Assembly: GCA_947175535.1 (NCBI GenBank)
Contig: CAMWNF010000005.1
Location: forward strand, 1-54,173
Length of the DNA: 54,173 bases
Direction: 5' to 3'
DNA from: an uncultured Bacteroidales bacterium
GTDB taxonomy: Bacteria > Bacteroidota > Bacteroidia > Bacteroidales > Muribaculaceae
Below are positions 29,401 through 36,976 of the stretch, piece by piece (positions within the stretch are counted from its first letter, which is position 1; each line of letters begins with the position of its first letter). The notes beneath the pieces were generated by a model. That model saw only the letters and a list, made by a program, of their open reading frames with translations, made no database searches and was not told the DNA's origin. Both the position numbers and the translations under genes were made by a program.

Positions 29401-30381
29401 TTTGCGTATGTACGCAATATAATTGATATGATGGACGGTAATACCGGAGTCGAAAACAATGCCGGTGACACCGGTATAACCGTGTGGTTCGAGTTTCCGG
29501 CAGCTCCGTCGCATGATGTCGAGAAATACATCTCACGTCGCCGCAGTGAGCTTGAGATTCCGAAAACCGGAGGAGAGGCTATCGTGGCTGACGTCGACAC
29601 CTCGGCACTGACGGCTGTTGTCGTCGAAGCTGATAATGACCTCGCGATATTCATCGCCGACCAACTTTCCGTTCATTTCGGCAAAGTACTTCATGCCTTC
29701 AATGGTAAAGATGCATTGATGCTGGTGAGACAATATCAGCCCGACATTGTCATTTCCTCACTTATGCTGCCCGTCATGAGCGGTCTTGACTTATGTCAGA
29801 CCTTAAAGAAATCTCCGGAAACGAGCCATATTCCCGTCATATTGCTTACCGCACTGAAAGATGATCCGCAGATTGCTGATGCATACGGCGCCGGAGCTGA
29901 TTCATATATTTCCAAACCATTCGACTTAAACGTGTTGCTTACGCGCTGCCGCAACATACTTCACTCCCGTTCGGTGATAAAGCAGCGTTACAGTTCGCAG
30001 CATGCGCCCGCGACAGGAGCGAAGCAATTGTCAAATGTCGATGAGTCTTTCCTCTTGAAAGTTAATAAGATAATCGCAGAAAACCTGTCAAATCCGGCGT
30101 TCAGTGTCGAAACAATAGTGGAAATGATGGCTTTCAGCCGTTCTGCTCTTTATGCTAAATTCAAGGAAGTGACCGGTCAATCCATAGGTTCGTATATCTC
30201 GGACTATCGTCTGCGCCGTGCGAAGGAACTGCTACGCGACAATACACTTTCAATAAGCGACATATCCGAGGCGTTGGGTTTCAGTTCGCAACGTTACTTC
30301 AGCACATTCTTCCGCGAACGCACTGGCATGTCGCCCTCCGCATTCCGCAATAATCCAAACTTGTCAGTTGACAATGAATGA
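26482..30381 (+). CDS. Hybrid two-component regulator (HTCS) with degenerate kinase and receiver
   Basis: A 1299-residue HTCS. Signal peptide (MSKRSLAAVVLVAFAFLTQA), then a periplasmic double propeller of Reg_prop repeats (AITRDNRGFIWIGTRFGLNRYD; ALFTDSRGNIWVAGESGV), a Y_Y_Y-type domain, one transmembrane helix near residues 737-760 (FLWLAVGLLLVAVLGGLWI), HisKA, HATPase, receiver, and an AraC-type DNA-binding domain at about 1195-1290 (LGFSSQRYFSTFFRERTGMSP). The sensor and HTH look intact. The phosphorelay does not: the usual SHELRTPLT reads NYALRTPLT, so the His is Tyr796 and the next Glu is Ala; the receiver SD(I/L)MMP reads ISSLMLP, so the Asp is Ser1093; the acidic pair reads EA; and the ATP lid reads DSGEH and GNSLGF instead of DxGxG and GxGxG. 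It should still sense a periplasmic glycan and bind DNA, but not by phosphotransfer. The gene overlaps the sialidase gene by 4 nt and the anSME gene by 8 nt. Confidence 0.92.
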   Translation: MSKRSLAAVVLVAFAFLTQAAEYLWRNISLDAGLSHSNVTAITRDNRGFIWIGTRFGLNRYDFENVVNFYHDPDNAKTIPDNSIRALFTDSRGNIWVAGESGVAVSRDGRTFERITIDGTPINARSFHEEGDGLLMGSAGVIYYYDYNSGAIAPLQTRGGSSYFYTDIISRGNNFYVLVTRWDGLWLFDRTRASISRLAGVDSKNIMSACIDSRGTLWMSPYGQGVKAYDRAGSQIFDFTSSSSELPSDIVLDIAEYDNNIWFATDGGGVAIFHPDTETLERSPARTNSGQIASVTTLYTDDHNNLFAGTVRDGAASVLPVAMHTFHSSRHSLSAITSAWIDEADDIIWLGDDGNGVIRYNLDDETLTPVATTSGLKVIDLVGHDNATLLVTTFDKGFFLMDKKTGKITPAPADLERLRQRIGNQALGIHTRRLADNVIALVSDRISLYDPATRTITGESEQPQGLTGSLLPFFNRDGRLLCYGTNYVTEYDPVTDAHSCLFRLPRGERINCAVFDGAHTIFVATDRGIKAFDTVSGEMSAMSDINERVSALACDGDARLYIATTRAIYLKDRTTGNIVGFDVNDGVTPNEYLPNATLFHDNCLLFGGIYGLLRIHPDEVDDLLSVQNDPAINLAEIKIDGIDSGASITDGALTVPAKHSFVTLSVIDNGTNSHHRHKFRYYISHPGETKMIETFARTVDLNFLESGKKYDISVSAMRPDGSWIDPPYHLVTVDVMSLWWMSPFLWLAVGLLLVAVLGGLWIRVYHRRKARLAARLDTYRRNTLEKELSFFVNTNYALRTPLTLIYAPVKLLIEQLHDGKEVEIVPALEMIYRNTKKMRDSIDMALQLHRVTDIKDDSQLSTHDINRSVSEVIATLKHELDIKHISCRHTRSQEMFPALYDRDRLRAVIETLIRNAIERSSDNAVIEIRTELHGNFIRVSVSDSGEHLDNDTLEGLFSKYFHDDNSKFGNSLGFAYVRNIIDMMDGNTGVENNAGDTGITVWFEFPAAPSHDVEKYISRRRSELEIPKTGGEAIVADVDTSALTAVVVEADNDLAIFIADQLSVHFGKVLHAFNGKDALMLVRQYQPDIVISSLMLPVMSGLDLCQTLKKSPETSHIPVILLTALKDDPQIADAYGAGADSYISKPFDLNVLLTRCRNILHSRSVIKQRYSSQHAPATGAKQLSNVDESFLLKVNKIIAENLSNPAFSVETIVEMMAFSRSALYAKFKEVTGQSIGSYISDYRLRRAKELLRDNTLSISDISEALGFSSQRYFSTFFRERTGMSPSAFRNNPNLSVDNE

Positions 30382-31600
30382 ACAGTCATTTTATCCGACC
30401 CCTTTCGGCTATCCGGTCTATATAATGGCAAAACCTGCCGGTCCCGGGTGTAATCTCGCTTGCGAATACTGTTATTACCTCGAAAAAAACGGACTTTTCG
30501 AGAATAGAGGCGCGAAAAATATGTCTGATGCCACACTCGAACGATATATCCGCACCTACATTGAGTCACAGTCGCTTCCGTCGGTTCAATTTACTTGGCA
30601 TGGAGGAGAGGCGATGATGAGACCTCTCGATTTCTACAGAAAGGCTATGGATTTGCAGCGTCGTTATGCCGGAGGTCGCCACATCGAGAATTGTCTTCAG
30701 ACAAACGGAACGCTGCTGACAGAGGAGTGGTGCCGTTTCCTACGCGACAACGATTGGCTCGTGGGTGTTTCGATTGACGGTCCGCAGGAATTCCATGACG
30801 AATATCGTCGCACGCGCGACCATCGCCCCTCGTTCATGAAAGTAATGCGAGGCATACGCATGTTGCAACGTTATGGCGTCGAATGGAACGCTCTGGCTGT
30901 GATCAATGACTATAATGCCGACTTTCCCGATGATTTCTATAATTTTTTCAAGGAGATAGATTGTCAGTACATTCAGTTTACCCCTGTCGTCGAACGACTC
31001 CGTGACTCCGGAGCGTTGGCACATGTTGCGGCTGAAGGAACGCTCGCACCCTTTTCGGTGACACCCCGGCAGTGGGGCGATTTTCTATGCCGGATTTTCG
31101 ATTTATGGGTGCGCGAGGATGTAGGTCGCGTTTTCGTTCAGATTTTCGATGCGACCCTTGCAAACTATATGGGCGTCGAACCCGGATTATGCACTCTCGC
31201 TAAAAATTGCGGGCATGCAGGAGTCATGGAGCATAACGGCGATGTCTATTCCTGCGACCACTTCGTTTTCCCCGAATATTATCTCGGAAATATTCATTCG
31301 TCGTCTGCCGTAGAACTGATGTACAGTCCCCGTCAGATAGCTTTCGGTCAAGCAAAGTCACAGTCTCTTCCCCAGCAATGCCGTGCTTGCCGCCATCTTT
31401 CGCTATGTCACGGTGAATGCCCCCGCAACCGTTTCGCCATTACAGCCGATGGCGAAGCCGGTCTTAATTATCTTTGCGAAGGGTATCGCCAATTCTTTGA
31501 CCACTCTGCGCCATACTTCCGCTTCATGGCGGAGGAACTGCGCAACGAGCGACCGCCATCCAATGTCATGGAGGCAATCCGACGCGGCATTTTACCCTGA
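30374..31600 (+). CDS. Anaerobic sulfatase-maturating enzyme (radical SAM, SPASM)
   Basis: A 408-residue radical SAM enzyme that converts the active-site Ser (or Cys) of sulfatases to formylglycine in the cytoplasm without oxygen. The radical SAM cluster motif is CNLACEYC (Cys26, Cys30, Cys33). The usual anSME marks follow: FTWHGGEAMMRP, LQTNGTLLTEEWCRFL and GVSIDGPQEFHD. The C-terminal SPASM part has CGHAGVMEHNGDVYSCDHFV and CRACRHLSLCHGECPRNRF, enough Cys for two further Fe-S clusters. The track start is a TTG; the ATG at 30374 gives the normal N-terminus and overlaps the HTCS stop by 8 nt. Both sulfatases of the locus are Ser-type and are its obvious clients. Confidence 0.93.
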   Translation: MNEQSFYPTPFGYPVYIMAKPAGPGCNLACEYCYYLEKNGLFENRGAKNMSDATLERYIRTYIESQSLPSVQFTWHGGEAMMRPLDFYRKAMDLQRRYAGGRHIENCLQTNGTLLTEEWCRFLRDNDWLVGVSIDGPQEFHDEYRRTRDHRPSFMKVMRGIRMLQRYGVEWNALAVINDYNADFPDDFYNFFKEIDCQYIQFTPVVERLRDSGALAHVAAEGTLAPFSVTPRQWGDFLCRIFDLWVREDVGRVFVQIFDATLANYMGVEPGLCTLAKNCGHAGVMEHNGDVYSCDHFVFPEYYLGNIHSSSAVELMYSPRQIAFGQAKSQSLPQQCRACRHLSLCHGECPRNRFAITADGEAGLNYLCEGYRQFFDHSAPYFRFMAEELRNERPPSNVMEAIRRGILP

Positions 31601-31608
31601 TGTCAGGG
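31595..31608. other. Palindrome joining the two convergent stop codons
   Basis: CCCTGATGTCAGGG is a perfect 6-bp inverted repeat around TG. It contains the TGA stop of the maturase gene on the plus strand and the TGA stop of the sulfatase gene on the minus strand, leaving a 2-nt gap between the genes. Confidence 0.7.
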
Positions 31609-33081
31609 GATTGTCACCTTGAAATGAGGATTGTCGACATGCTGTGACCTTACTATTTCAATCATCGCATTGACCTTCTCCGGATGTTTGGCGGCGATGT
31701 TGTTGTCTTCGTGGATGTCGGTCGCGAGATTGTATAGCTCCGGAGTGCCTTTCTTCACCACAAGTTTCCAGTCGCCCTGCCGTAATCCTATCTGGTCGGT
31801 CTCGTTGAACTCCCAGTATAGGAAGTCATGCTTTTTCTGCTCACCCTTGCCGAGTAGTTCGGACAGAAAAGAAATTCCATCCTCTTCTCGCGGAGAGTCT
31901 TCTCCGAGCAGGTCCTTGAGCGTCGGCATGACATCATAGAATGCCAGTTGATGGTCGCTCTCGCTTCCTTCTGCAATATGTCCGCGCCAGCTAACGATGT
32001 ACGGCACGCGGATTCCACCCTCGTGACATGAGCGCTTCAGACCGCGCAGTTTGCCATCGCGTCCGAAGAATGTCGGGTCGGCGCCACCTTCTTCATGAGG
32101 ACCGTTGTCGCTGGTGAATACGACAATCGTGTTGTCCTCCAATCCCTTTTCTTCCAACTTTGCCATGATTTCGCCGACGTAAGCGTCGAGGCGGCTTATC
32201 ATCGCTGCGAATTGTGCGTGGGTGTGGATTGTGGGATTATAGCGTGATGCTTTCTGTCCGCCCCAGGTCTTGTCTTCGAAAAATTTCTTTTTGTAACCGT
32301 TGAGCAGAGAGTCGGCGGGCTGTACAAGCTCGGCGTGGGGTAGGGTGTAAGTCAGTATTCCGAAAAACGGGGTCTCGCCGTCCTGGCGGTCGAGCCATTT
32401 CATCGCTTCCTGATGAATCATGTCTGCCGAATACTGAGGACGCTTCAGATAATCGTCGCCGAACATCGGATACTTAATGTTTTCTTCCATTATCACTCTC
32501 ACGGTAGCCGTGTCACCCTCTTCAGGGTAATAACGGTTGAGGAAGTTGGGATAGTAGAGATGTGCCTGAAACTGGCAGATATAGCCGTAGAAATCATCGA
32601 CTCCGCGTTTATCGGGCGTTGATGCTGAACCTTCGTATCCTCCCGCCCATTTGCCGAACATTGCCGTGCGGTAGCCGTGGCGTTTCATCATTTCCGGCAG
32701 AATTTCGCGGTCAGTGCTGTAGGGATGCTGTCCTACACGTGAAAAATCTTCGTTTTCGCCGTATTTCACCGTCGGCGTATTGCGCCAATATTCCTTGTTG
32801 CCGCGTACCTCACCGTGACCCGAGTGCTGCCCGGTCATAAGCGATGCGCGCGACGGCGCGCTCACCGGACTGCCGGCGTAAGCCTGGGTGAAGCGCATTC
32901 CTCGTCTTGCGAGCGAGTCGATGTTAGGTGTGGAGATATATGGTTGTCCATAGCATCCGAGATCGCCGTAACCCATATCATCACACATTATATATATGAT
33001 ATTCGGTCGTTCGGGTGATGCGCCTGAAAGAGTGGCGGCGGTTGCCAGCAACGGAAGGGTGAAGATATTACGTTTCATCAT
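31603..33081 (-). CDS. Ser-type S1 family sulfatase
   Basis: A 492-residue secreted arylsulfatase-like protein. The signal peptide is MMKRNIFTLPLLATAATLSGA. The metal-binding N-terminus reads IMCDDMGYGDLGCYG, the maturation motif is SAPSRASLMTG near residue 75 with Ser at the formylglycine position, and later blocks are FGKWAGGYEG, VFTSDNGPHEEGG and GLRQGDWKLVVKK. The overall pattern is like S1 sulfatases acting on galactose or GalNAc sulfate in host glycans, but I cannot assign the subfamily by eye. It meets the maturase gene tail to tail and has its own promoter (33118-33148), so it is probably transcribed independently of both PUL arms. Confidence 0.85.
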   Translation of the reverse strand: MMKRNIFTLPLLATAATLSGASPERPNIIYIMCDDMGYGDLGCYGQPYISTPNIDSLARRGMRFTQAYAGSPVSAPSRASLMTGQHSGHGEVRGNKEYWRNTPTVKYGENEDFSRVGQHPYSTDREILPEMMKRHGYRTAMFGKWAGGYEGSASTPDKRGVDDFYGYICQFQAHLYYPNFLNRYYPEEGDTATVRVIMEENIKYPMFGDDYLKRPQYSADMIHQEAMKWLDRQDGETPFFGILTYTLPHAELVQPADSLLNGYKKKFFEDKTWGGQKASRYNPTIHTHAQFAAMISRLDAYVGEIMAKLEEKGLEDNTIVVFTSDNGPHEEGGADPTFFGRDGKLRGLKRSCHEGGIRVPYIVSWRGHIAEGSESDHQLAFYDVMPTLKDLLGEDSPREEDGISFLSELLGKGEQKKHDFLYWEFNETDQIGLRQGDWKLVVKKGTPELYNLATDIHEDNNIAAKHPEKVNAMIEIVRSQHVDNPHFKVTIP

Positions 33082-33117
33082 ATTTGATTTAAGGCAGACA
33101 CAATCTGAGTCCGCTTA

Positions 33118-33148
33118 CAAACATACAGATTTTTTCGCGACTCGGCAA
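33118..33148 (-). promoter_or_regulatory. Promoter of the convergent sulfatase gene
   Basis: On the minus strand TTG (33148-33146), a 20-nt spacer, then TATGTTTG (33125-33118). The predicted leader is about 30 nt. Confidence 0.65.
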
Positions 33149-33196
33149 AAAATTCTTATCATACTTGCGATTAGGCTGCATTTATAATTTTATTCG

Positions 33197-33205
33197 TATC
33201 TTTGC
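33197..33205 (+). promoter_or_regulatory. -7 box of lysA
   Basis: TATCTTTGC is a full match to the -7 consensus, about 30 nt before the lysA ATG. No clear -33 TTG is seen. Confidence 0.55.
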
Positions 33206-33235
33206 GTCGTTTTTCCTACATTCTCTTACACAGCA

Positions 33236-34384
33236 ATGGATTTTCCGCTACATAAATTCGATAAACTCGACACTCCTTTCTATTATTACGACCTCAACTT
33301 GCTGCGCGCGACTCTCGGTGAAATCAATGACCGGGCGGCTATCAGCAAGAATTTTCGTGTTCACTACGCTATAAAGGCAAACACTAATCCGACTGTTCTT
33401 CATACAATCGCGCAGGCGGGTCTGGGGGCTGACTGTGTGTCGGGTGGAGAGATTATGGCGGCGGTCGCTGCCGGGTTTCCGGCTGAAAAAATCATGTTTG
33501 CAGGAGTCGGTAAGACCGATAAGGAAATAAATATCGCCCTTGATAATGATATCCTTTGCTTCAATGTCGAGTCGGTTCCCGAACTTGAAGTTATCGACAA
33601 ACTGGCAGCTGCGAAAGGCAAGTGTGCCCGCGTAGCCTTGCGTGTCAATCCCGACGTGGACGCCCATACTCACACTAACATCACTACCGGCAGGGCAGAA
33701 GACAAGTTCGGTATCGACTTAAAGATTATAGATGAAGTCGTCGACCTCGTAGGTCGGCTGAACAATGTCGAGCTGTTCGGACTTCATTTCCACATTGGCT
33801 CGCAAATCCTCGACATGAATGATTTCGTCAGATTATGCGACCGCATCAATCCTCTCATCAGCGATATAGAAGCAAAAGGGATTATCATCCGCCACATCAA
33901 TGTCGGAGGAGGATTAGGCATAGACTACGTCGACCCCGACCGTCATCCTATCCCTGATTTTGCAGCCTACTTCGGAACATTCATGCGTCATCTGGCTCTC
34001 AAACCTTATCAAACTGTTCATTTCGAGCTCGGACGTGCAGTCGTGGCGCAGTGTGGCACACTTGTCAGCCGTGTAGTCTTCGTCAAAGAAGGCATGGTGA
34101 AAAAGTTCGTCATCATCGATGCCGGCATGAATGACCTTATCCGTCCGGCTCTCTACGGAGCTTATCACAAAATCGAAAATCTGACGTCGAAAGCCGACGA
34201 GAGCGAAGTTTACGATGTGGTCGGACCGGTTTGCGAGTCTTCCGATGTGTTTGGAAAAGATGTAGAACTGCCGGTGACCGCCCGCGGAGACCTTATCGCA
34301 ATCCGCTCTGCAGGCGCCTACGGAGAAATAATGGCGTCCCAGTACAACTGCCGTCCCTTCCCCCGTTCGGTTATCTCCGACTGA
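33236..34384 (+). CDS. lysA: Diaminopimelate decarboxylase
   Basis: A 382-residue PLP enzyme of the alanine-racemase-fold decarboxylase family. It makes L-lysine from meso-diaminopimelate in the last step of lysine synthesis. The PLP Lys is in HYAIKANTNP (Lys47). ADCVSGGEI, KTDKEI, FGLHFHIGSQ, INVGGGLGIDY and FELGRAVVAQCG are further family blocks, and C-terminal CESSDVFGKD and RSAGAYGEIMASQYN supply dimer-interface active-site residues. Length is slightly short of the roughly 400 usual for bacterial LysA but complete. It starts a run of plus-strand genes facing away from the PUL and has its own -7 box, so it is not part of the glycan system. Confidence 0.93.
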   Translation: MDFPLHKFDKLDTPFYYYDLNLLRATLGEINDRAAISKNFRVHYAIKANTNPTVLHTIAQAGLGADCVSGGEIMAAVAAGFPAEKIMFAGVGKTDKEINIALDNDILCFNVESVPELEVIDKLAAAKGKCARVALRVNPDVDAHTHTNITTGRAEDKFGIDLKIIDEVVDLVGRLNNVELFGLHFHIGSQILDMNDFVRLCDRINPLISDIEAKGIIIRHINVGGGLGIDYVDPDRHPIPDFAAYFGTFMRHLALKPYQTVHFELGRAVVAQCGTLVSRVVFVKEGMVKKFVIIDAGMNDLIRPALYGAYHKIENLTSKADESEVYDVVGPVCESSDVFGKDVELPVTARGDLIAIRSAGAYGEIMASQYNCRPFPRSVISD

Positions 34385-34452
34385 TATTATTGCTGCAAAA
34401 CCGTCGCTCTTGTCAAACCGTCTCTAATTTGTAAAAGAATTAAATCGTGGTT

Positions 34453-34485
34453 TTTGGTGATTAGTGGGGTAATGGTTAAATTTGC
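34453..34485 (+). promoter_or_regulatory. Promoter of the GT4 operon, giving a near-leaderless mRNA
   Basis: TTTG (34453-34456), a 20-nt spacer, then TAAATTTGC (34477-34485). The ATG is at 34491, only 5 nt after the box, so transcription should begin at or next to the start codon. Confidence 0.7.
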
Positions 34486-34490
34486 AGATA

Positions 34491-35639
34491 ATGGAAGGAT
34501 TAATAATTGGATATGACGGAAAGCGGGCTGTGGCTAATAATACCGGACTGGGCAACTACAGCCGATATGTGATTGACACCCTGTCGATTGGTTTTCCGAG
34601 AAATACTTACAGACTATATTCGCCGACGCTTCGCGAAAATCCCCGTCTCGAACCTTTACTGATGCGCGCCAATGTCGAACTGAGCGGACCTTCGTCTGCT
34701 TTCGGCAGACGTTTCGGCTCTTTGTGGCGCTCTGTCGGAATAACACGCCAGCTTAATGCTGACGATATTTCGCTCTATCACGGTCTTAGCAATGAATTGC
34801 CGCTGAACATCGCCCGTGCGGCGTTTCCTTCGGTAGTGACAATCCATGACCTTATCTACCGTCGTGTTCCTGAGGATTATAAGCCTGTCGACCGGGCTAT
34901 GTATGATTATAAATATAGACGAGCTGCAGAGAACGCGACGCGAGTCATAGCCATCAGCCGCAAGACTCGCGACGACCTTGTCGAGGATTATCAGATTGAC
35001 CCCGCCAAAATCGACATAATCTATCAGGGCTGCGATCCCCGTTTCGGTCTGTCTGTGGTATTTGAGGAAAAAGAGCGCGTCAGAGCTGCATATCGACTTC
35101 CGAAAAGATATTTCATAAGTGTCGGCACTGTCCAGAGCCGCAAAAATCAGATGCTTGCCGTTAAAGCTCTCGAACGCCTTGACCTGCCTCTGGTCATCGT
35201 CGGCAACCGTAAGAGTGACTACGCAGCTGAAGTCGCTGCATATATAACGTCTCACGGCTTGACAGACAAAGTGCTGTGGCTTGACAATGTGCCCTTTGCC
35301 GATTTGCCGGCACTGTATGCCATGGCTGAGTTTTCGTCTTACACTTCGCGATACGAAGGCTTCGGCATTCCGGTCATAGAGTCTTTGTCGACCGGTACTC
35401 CTGTCATTGCCGCCACCGGTTCATGCCTTGAAGAGGCTGGCGGTCCGGGAGCGGTTTATGTCGACCCTGACGATGTCGACGGATTTGTCGAAAATGCCCG
35501 TCGCATGTCCGGCGACCGTATTTTCCATGATAAATATGCTGAAAAAGGTCGTCATTATGTCAAACGTTTCTCTGCCGACGAATTCGCGCGTCTTACCATG
35601 GCATGCTATCGTAAGGCGATAATTGAAAAAATAATCTGA
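34491..35639 (+). CDS. Glycosyltransferase family 4 (GT-B fold)
   Basis: A 382-residue retaining glycosyltransferase. The N-terminal block is IGYDGKRAVANNTGLGNYSR, the acceptor-side loop with GLGNYSR common in this group. The C-terminal Rossmann half has YFISVGTVQSRKNQ and the donor-binding EX7E-like segment (YEGFGIPVIESLSTGTPVIAA, with both Glu). No signal or membrane segment, so it acts at the cytoplasmic face. Donor and acceptor are unknown. The track start is a TTG inside the -7 box; the ATG at 34491 matches the usual family N-terminus. It leads an operon with the epimerase, a membrane protein, a methyltransferase and a carbonic anhydrase, with gaps or overlaps of less than 10 nt. Confidence 0.88.
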   Translation: MEGLIIGYDGKRAVANNTGLGNYSRYVIDTLSIGFPRNTYRLYSPTLRENPRLEPLLMRANVELSGPSSAFGRRFGSLWRSVGITRQLNADDISLYHGLSNELPLNIARAAFPSVVTIHDLIYRRVPEDYKPVDRAMYDYKYRRAAENATRVIAISRKTRDDLVEDYQIDPAKIDIIYQGCDPRFGLSVVFEEKERVRAAYRLPKRYFISVGTVQSRKNQMLAVKALERLDLPLVIVGNRKSDYAAEVAAYITSHGLTDKVLWLDNVPFADLPALYAMAEFSSYTSRYEGFGIPVIESLSTGTPVIAATGSCLEEAGGPGAVYVDPDDVDGFVENARRMSGDRIFHDKYAEKGRHYVKRFSADEFARLTMACYRKAIIEKII

Positions 35640-35643
35640 ACAA

Positions 35644-36687
35644 ATGGATAAAAGCATTCTTATTATCGGTGCCGGCGGCTTTATCGGCGGCTTTATCGCG
35701 AAAGCTGCGCTCGAACGCGGCTATGACACTTGGGTCGGCGTCCGCGAATCAACCTCCCGCCGCTACCTCAATGACGAACGTCTGAAATTTGTCGTTCTCG
35801 ACTATGACGACACCGATGCGATGGCGAAAGCGCTGAAAGATGCCGCTCCCTCAGCCGGAAAGTGGGATTATATTATATGGAATTTGGGTGCGACCAAGTG
35901 TGCCAACTTCACCGATTTCAACCGCATCAATTATCTATATGTCCGCGACTTCGTGCTGATGCTCCAGCGTGAGGATATGGTACCCTCCCGCTTCCTGTTC
36001 ATGAGTTCGCTGAGCGCGCTCGGAGCTGCCGACGAAAAGGGCTACACGCCGATGACCTCGTCGACCGTCCCCAATCCGAACACCCGCTACGGTCTGTCGA
36101 AAATCAAAGCCGAGACTTTCCTTGAGACTCAGACTGATTTCCCTTGGATTATTTTCCGACCGACAGGTGTCTACGGTCCCCACGAGCGTGATTATCTGAT
36201 GATGATTAAGTCGATAGATGCTCACTGGGATTTCGGAGTCGGCTATCGCAAACAGGTGCTCACCTTCATCTATGTCGACGACCTTGTCAACGCGATGTTC
36301 GATGCTCTTGCAGCGGGCGTCGTCCACAAGAAATATATCATCAGCGAGCAACGCGCATATACCCAGGCTGAGTTCCGCAAGATAGTTGCCCAAACGCTTG
36401 GCAGGAAGTTTGTGATTCCCGTCAAATTGCCGCTATGGACGGCTTATATTGCGTCTGTGGTTGCAGAGAAGTGGGGCGTCGCCCGCATGAAGGCTTCGAC
36501 TCTCAACCGCGATAAATTCAAAATCATGCGTCAGCGCAACTGGAATTGTGACGTCTCCGACGCCGTCCGTGATTTCGGTTTCAAGACCCGCTTCCCCCTT
36601 CAGCGTGGAATTGAAGAGACCGTCAAGGCTTATCTTGCCGAAAAAACTGAGCAGAAGAAAAATAAAAAACAAGCTAAGAAATCATGA
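35644..36687 (+). CDS. NAD(P)-dependent epimerase/dehydratase (extended SDR)
   Basis: A 347-residue extended short-chain dehydrogenase. The dinucleotide motif is IIGAGGFIGGFIAKAAL. The active-site Ser lies in FLFMSSLSALG and the YxxxK in TRYGLSKIKAE. FRPTGVYGPHERDYLMM and TFIYVDDLVNAM are typical of nucleotide-sugar epimerases and related cell-envelope reductases. The C-terminus ends in a Lys-rich tail (EKTEQKKNKKQAKKS), probably cytoplasmic and disordered. The exact substrate cannot be read from sequence. It lies 4 nt after the glycosyltransferase and overlaps the next gene by 4 nt. Confidence 0.88.
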   Translation: MDKSILIIGAGGFIGGFIAKAALERGYDTWVGVRESTSRRYLNDERLKFVVLDYDDTDAMAKALKDAAPSAGKWDYIIWNLGATKCANFTDFNRINYLYVRDFVLMLQREDMVPSRFLFMSSLSALGAADEKGYTPMTSSTVPNPNTRYGLSKIKAETFLETQTDFPWIIFRPTGVYGPHERDYLMMIKSIDAHWDFGVGYRKQVLTFIYVDDLVNAMFDALAAGVVHKKYIISEQRAYTQAEFRKIVAQTLGRKFVIPVKLPLWTAYIASVVAEKWGVARMKASTLNRDKFKIMRQRNWNCDVSDAVRDFGFKTRFPLQRGIEETVKAYLAEKTEQKKNKKQAKKS

Positions 36688-36974
36688 GCGATTATAATTC
36701 AGCCCGTCGTCAGAAAGTTCCGGCATGGGTGACCGTGGTCATAATAATCTGTATGCTCCCGGTTCTCGCGTTTCCGACGATGCTTTCGATGACAATGCCC
36801 GATAGTCCGGCGCGCACGTTTGTCTGGTTCTATCCGTTCTATGTCATAGCCTCGGGAGTCTGTGCCCGCATATGCTGGCGTCAGCGTCGAGATGTGACGT
36901 GGATACTTCTGGCTCTTATGGTTCTGTCCCATCTTGCTATGTGGATGCTTGTCCTTAACGGAAATATCATTTGA
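36684..36974 (+). CDS. Small three-helix membrane protein of unknown function
   Basis: A 96-residue protein with three hydrophobic segments: WVTVVIIICMLPVLAFPTML, FVWFYPFYVIASGVCARICW and TWILLALMVLSHLAMWMLVL. No conserved motif is recognised. Its start overlaps the epimerase stop (ATGA) and the next start follows its stop by 2 nt, so it is translated as part of the operon and is probably real despite its size. Confidence 0.7.
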   Translation: MSDYNSARRQKVPAWVTVVIIICMLPVLAFPTMLSMTMPDSPARTFVWFYPFYVIASGVCARICWRQRRDVTWILLALMVLSHLAMWMLVLNGNII

Positions 36975-36976
36975 CA

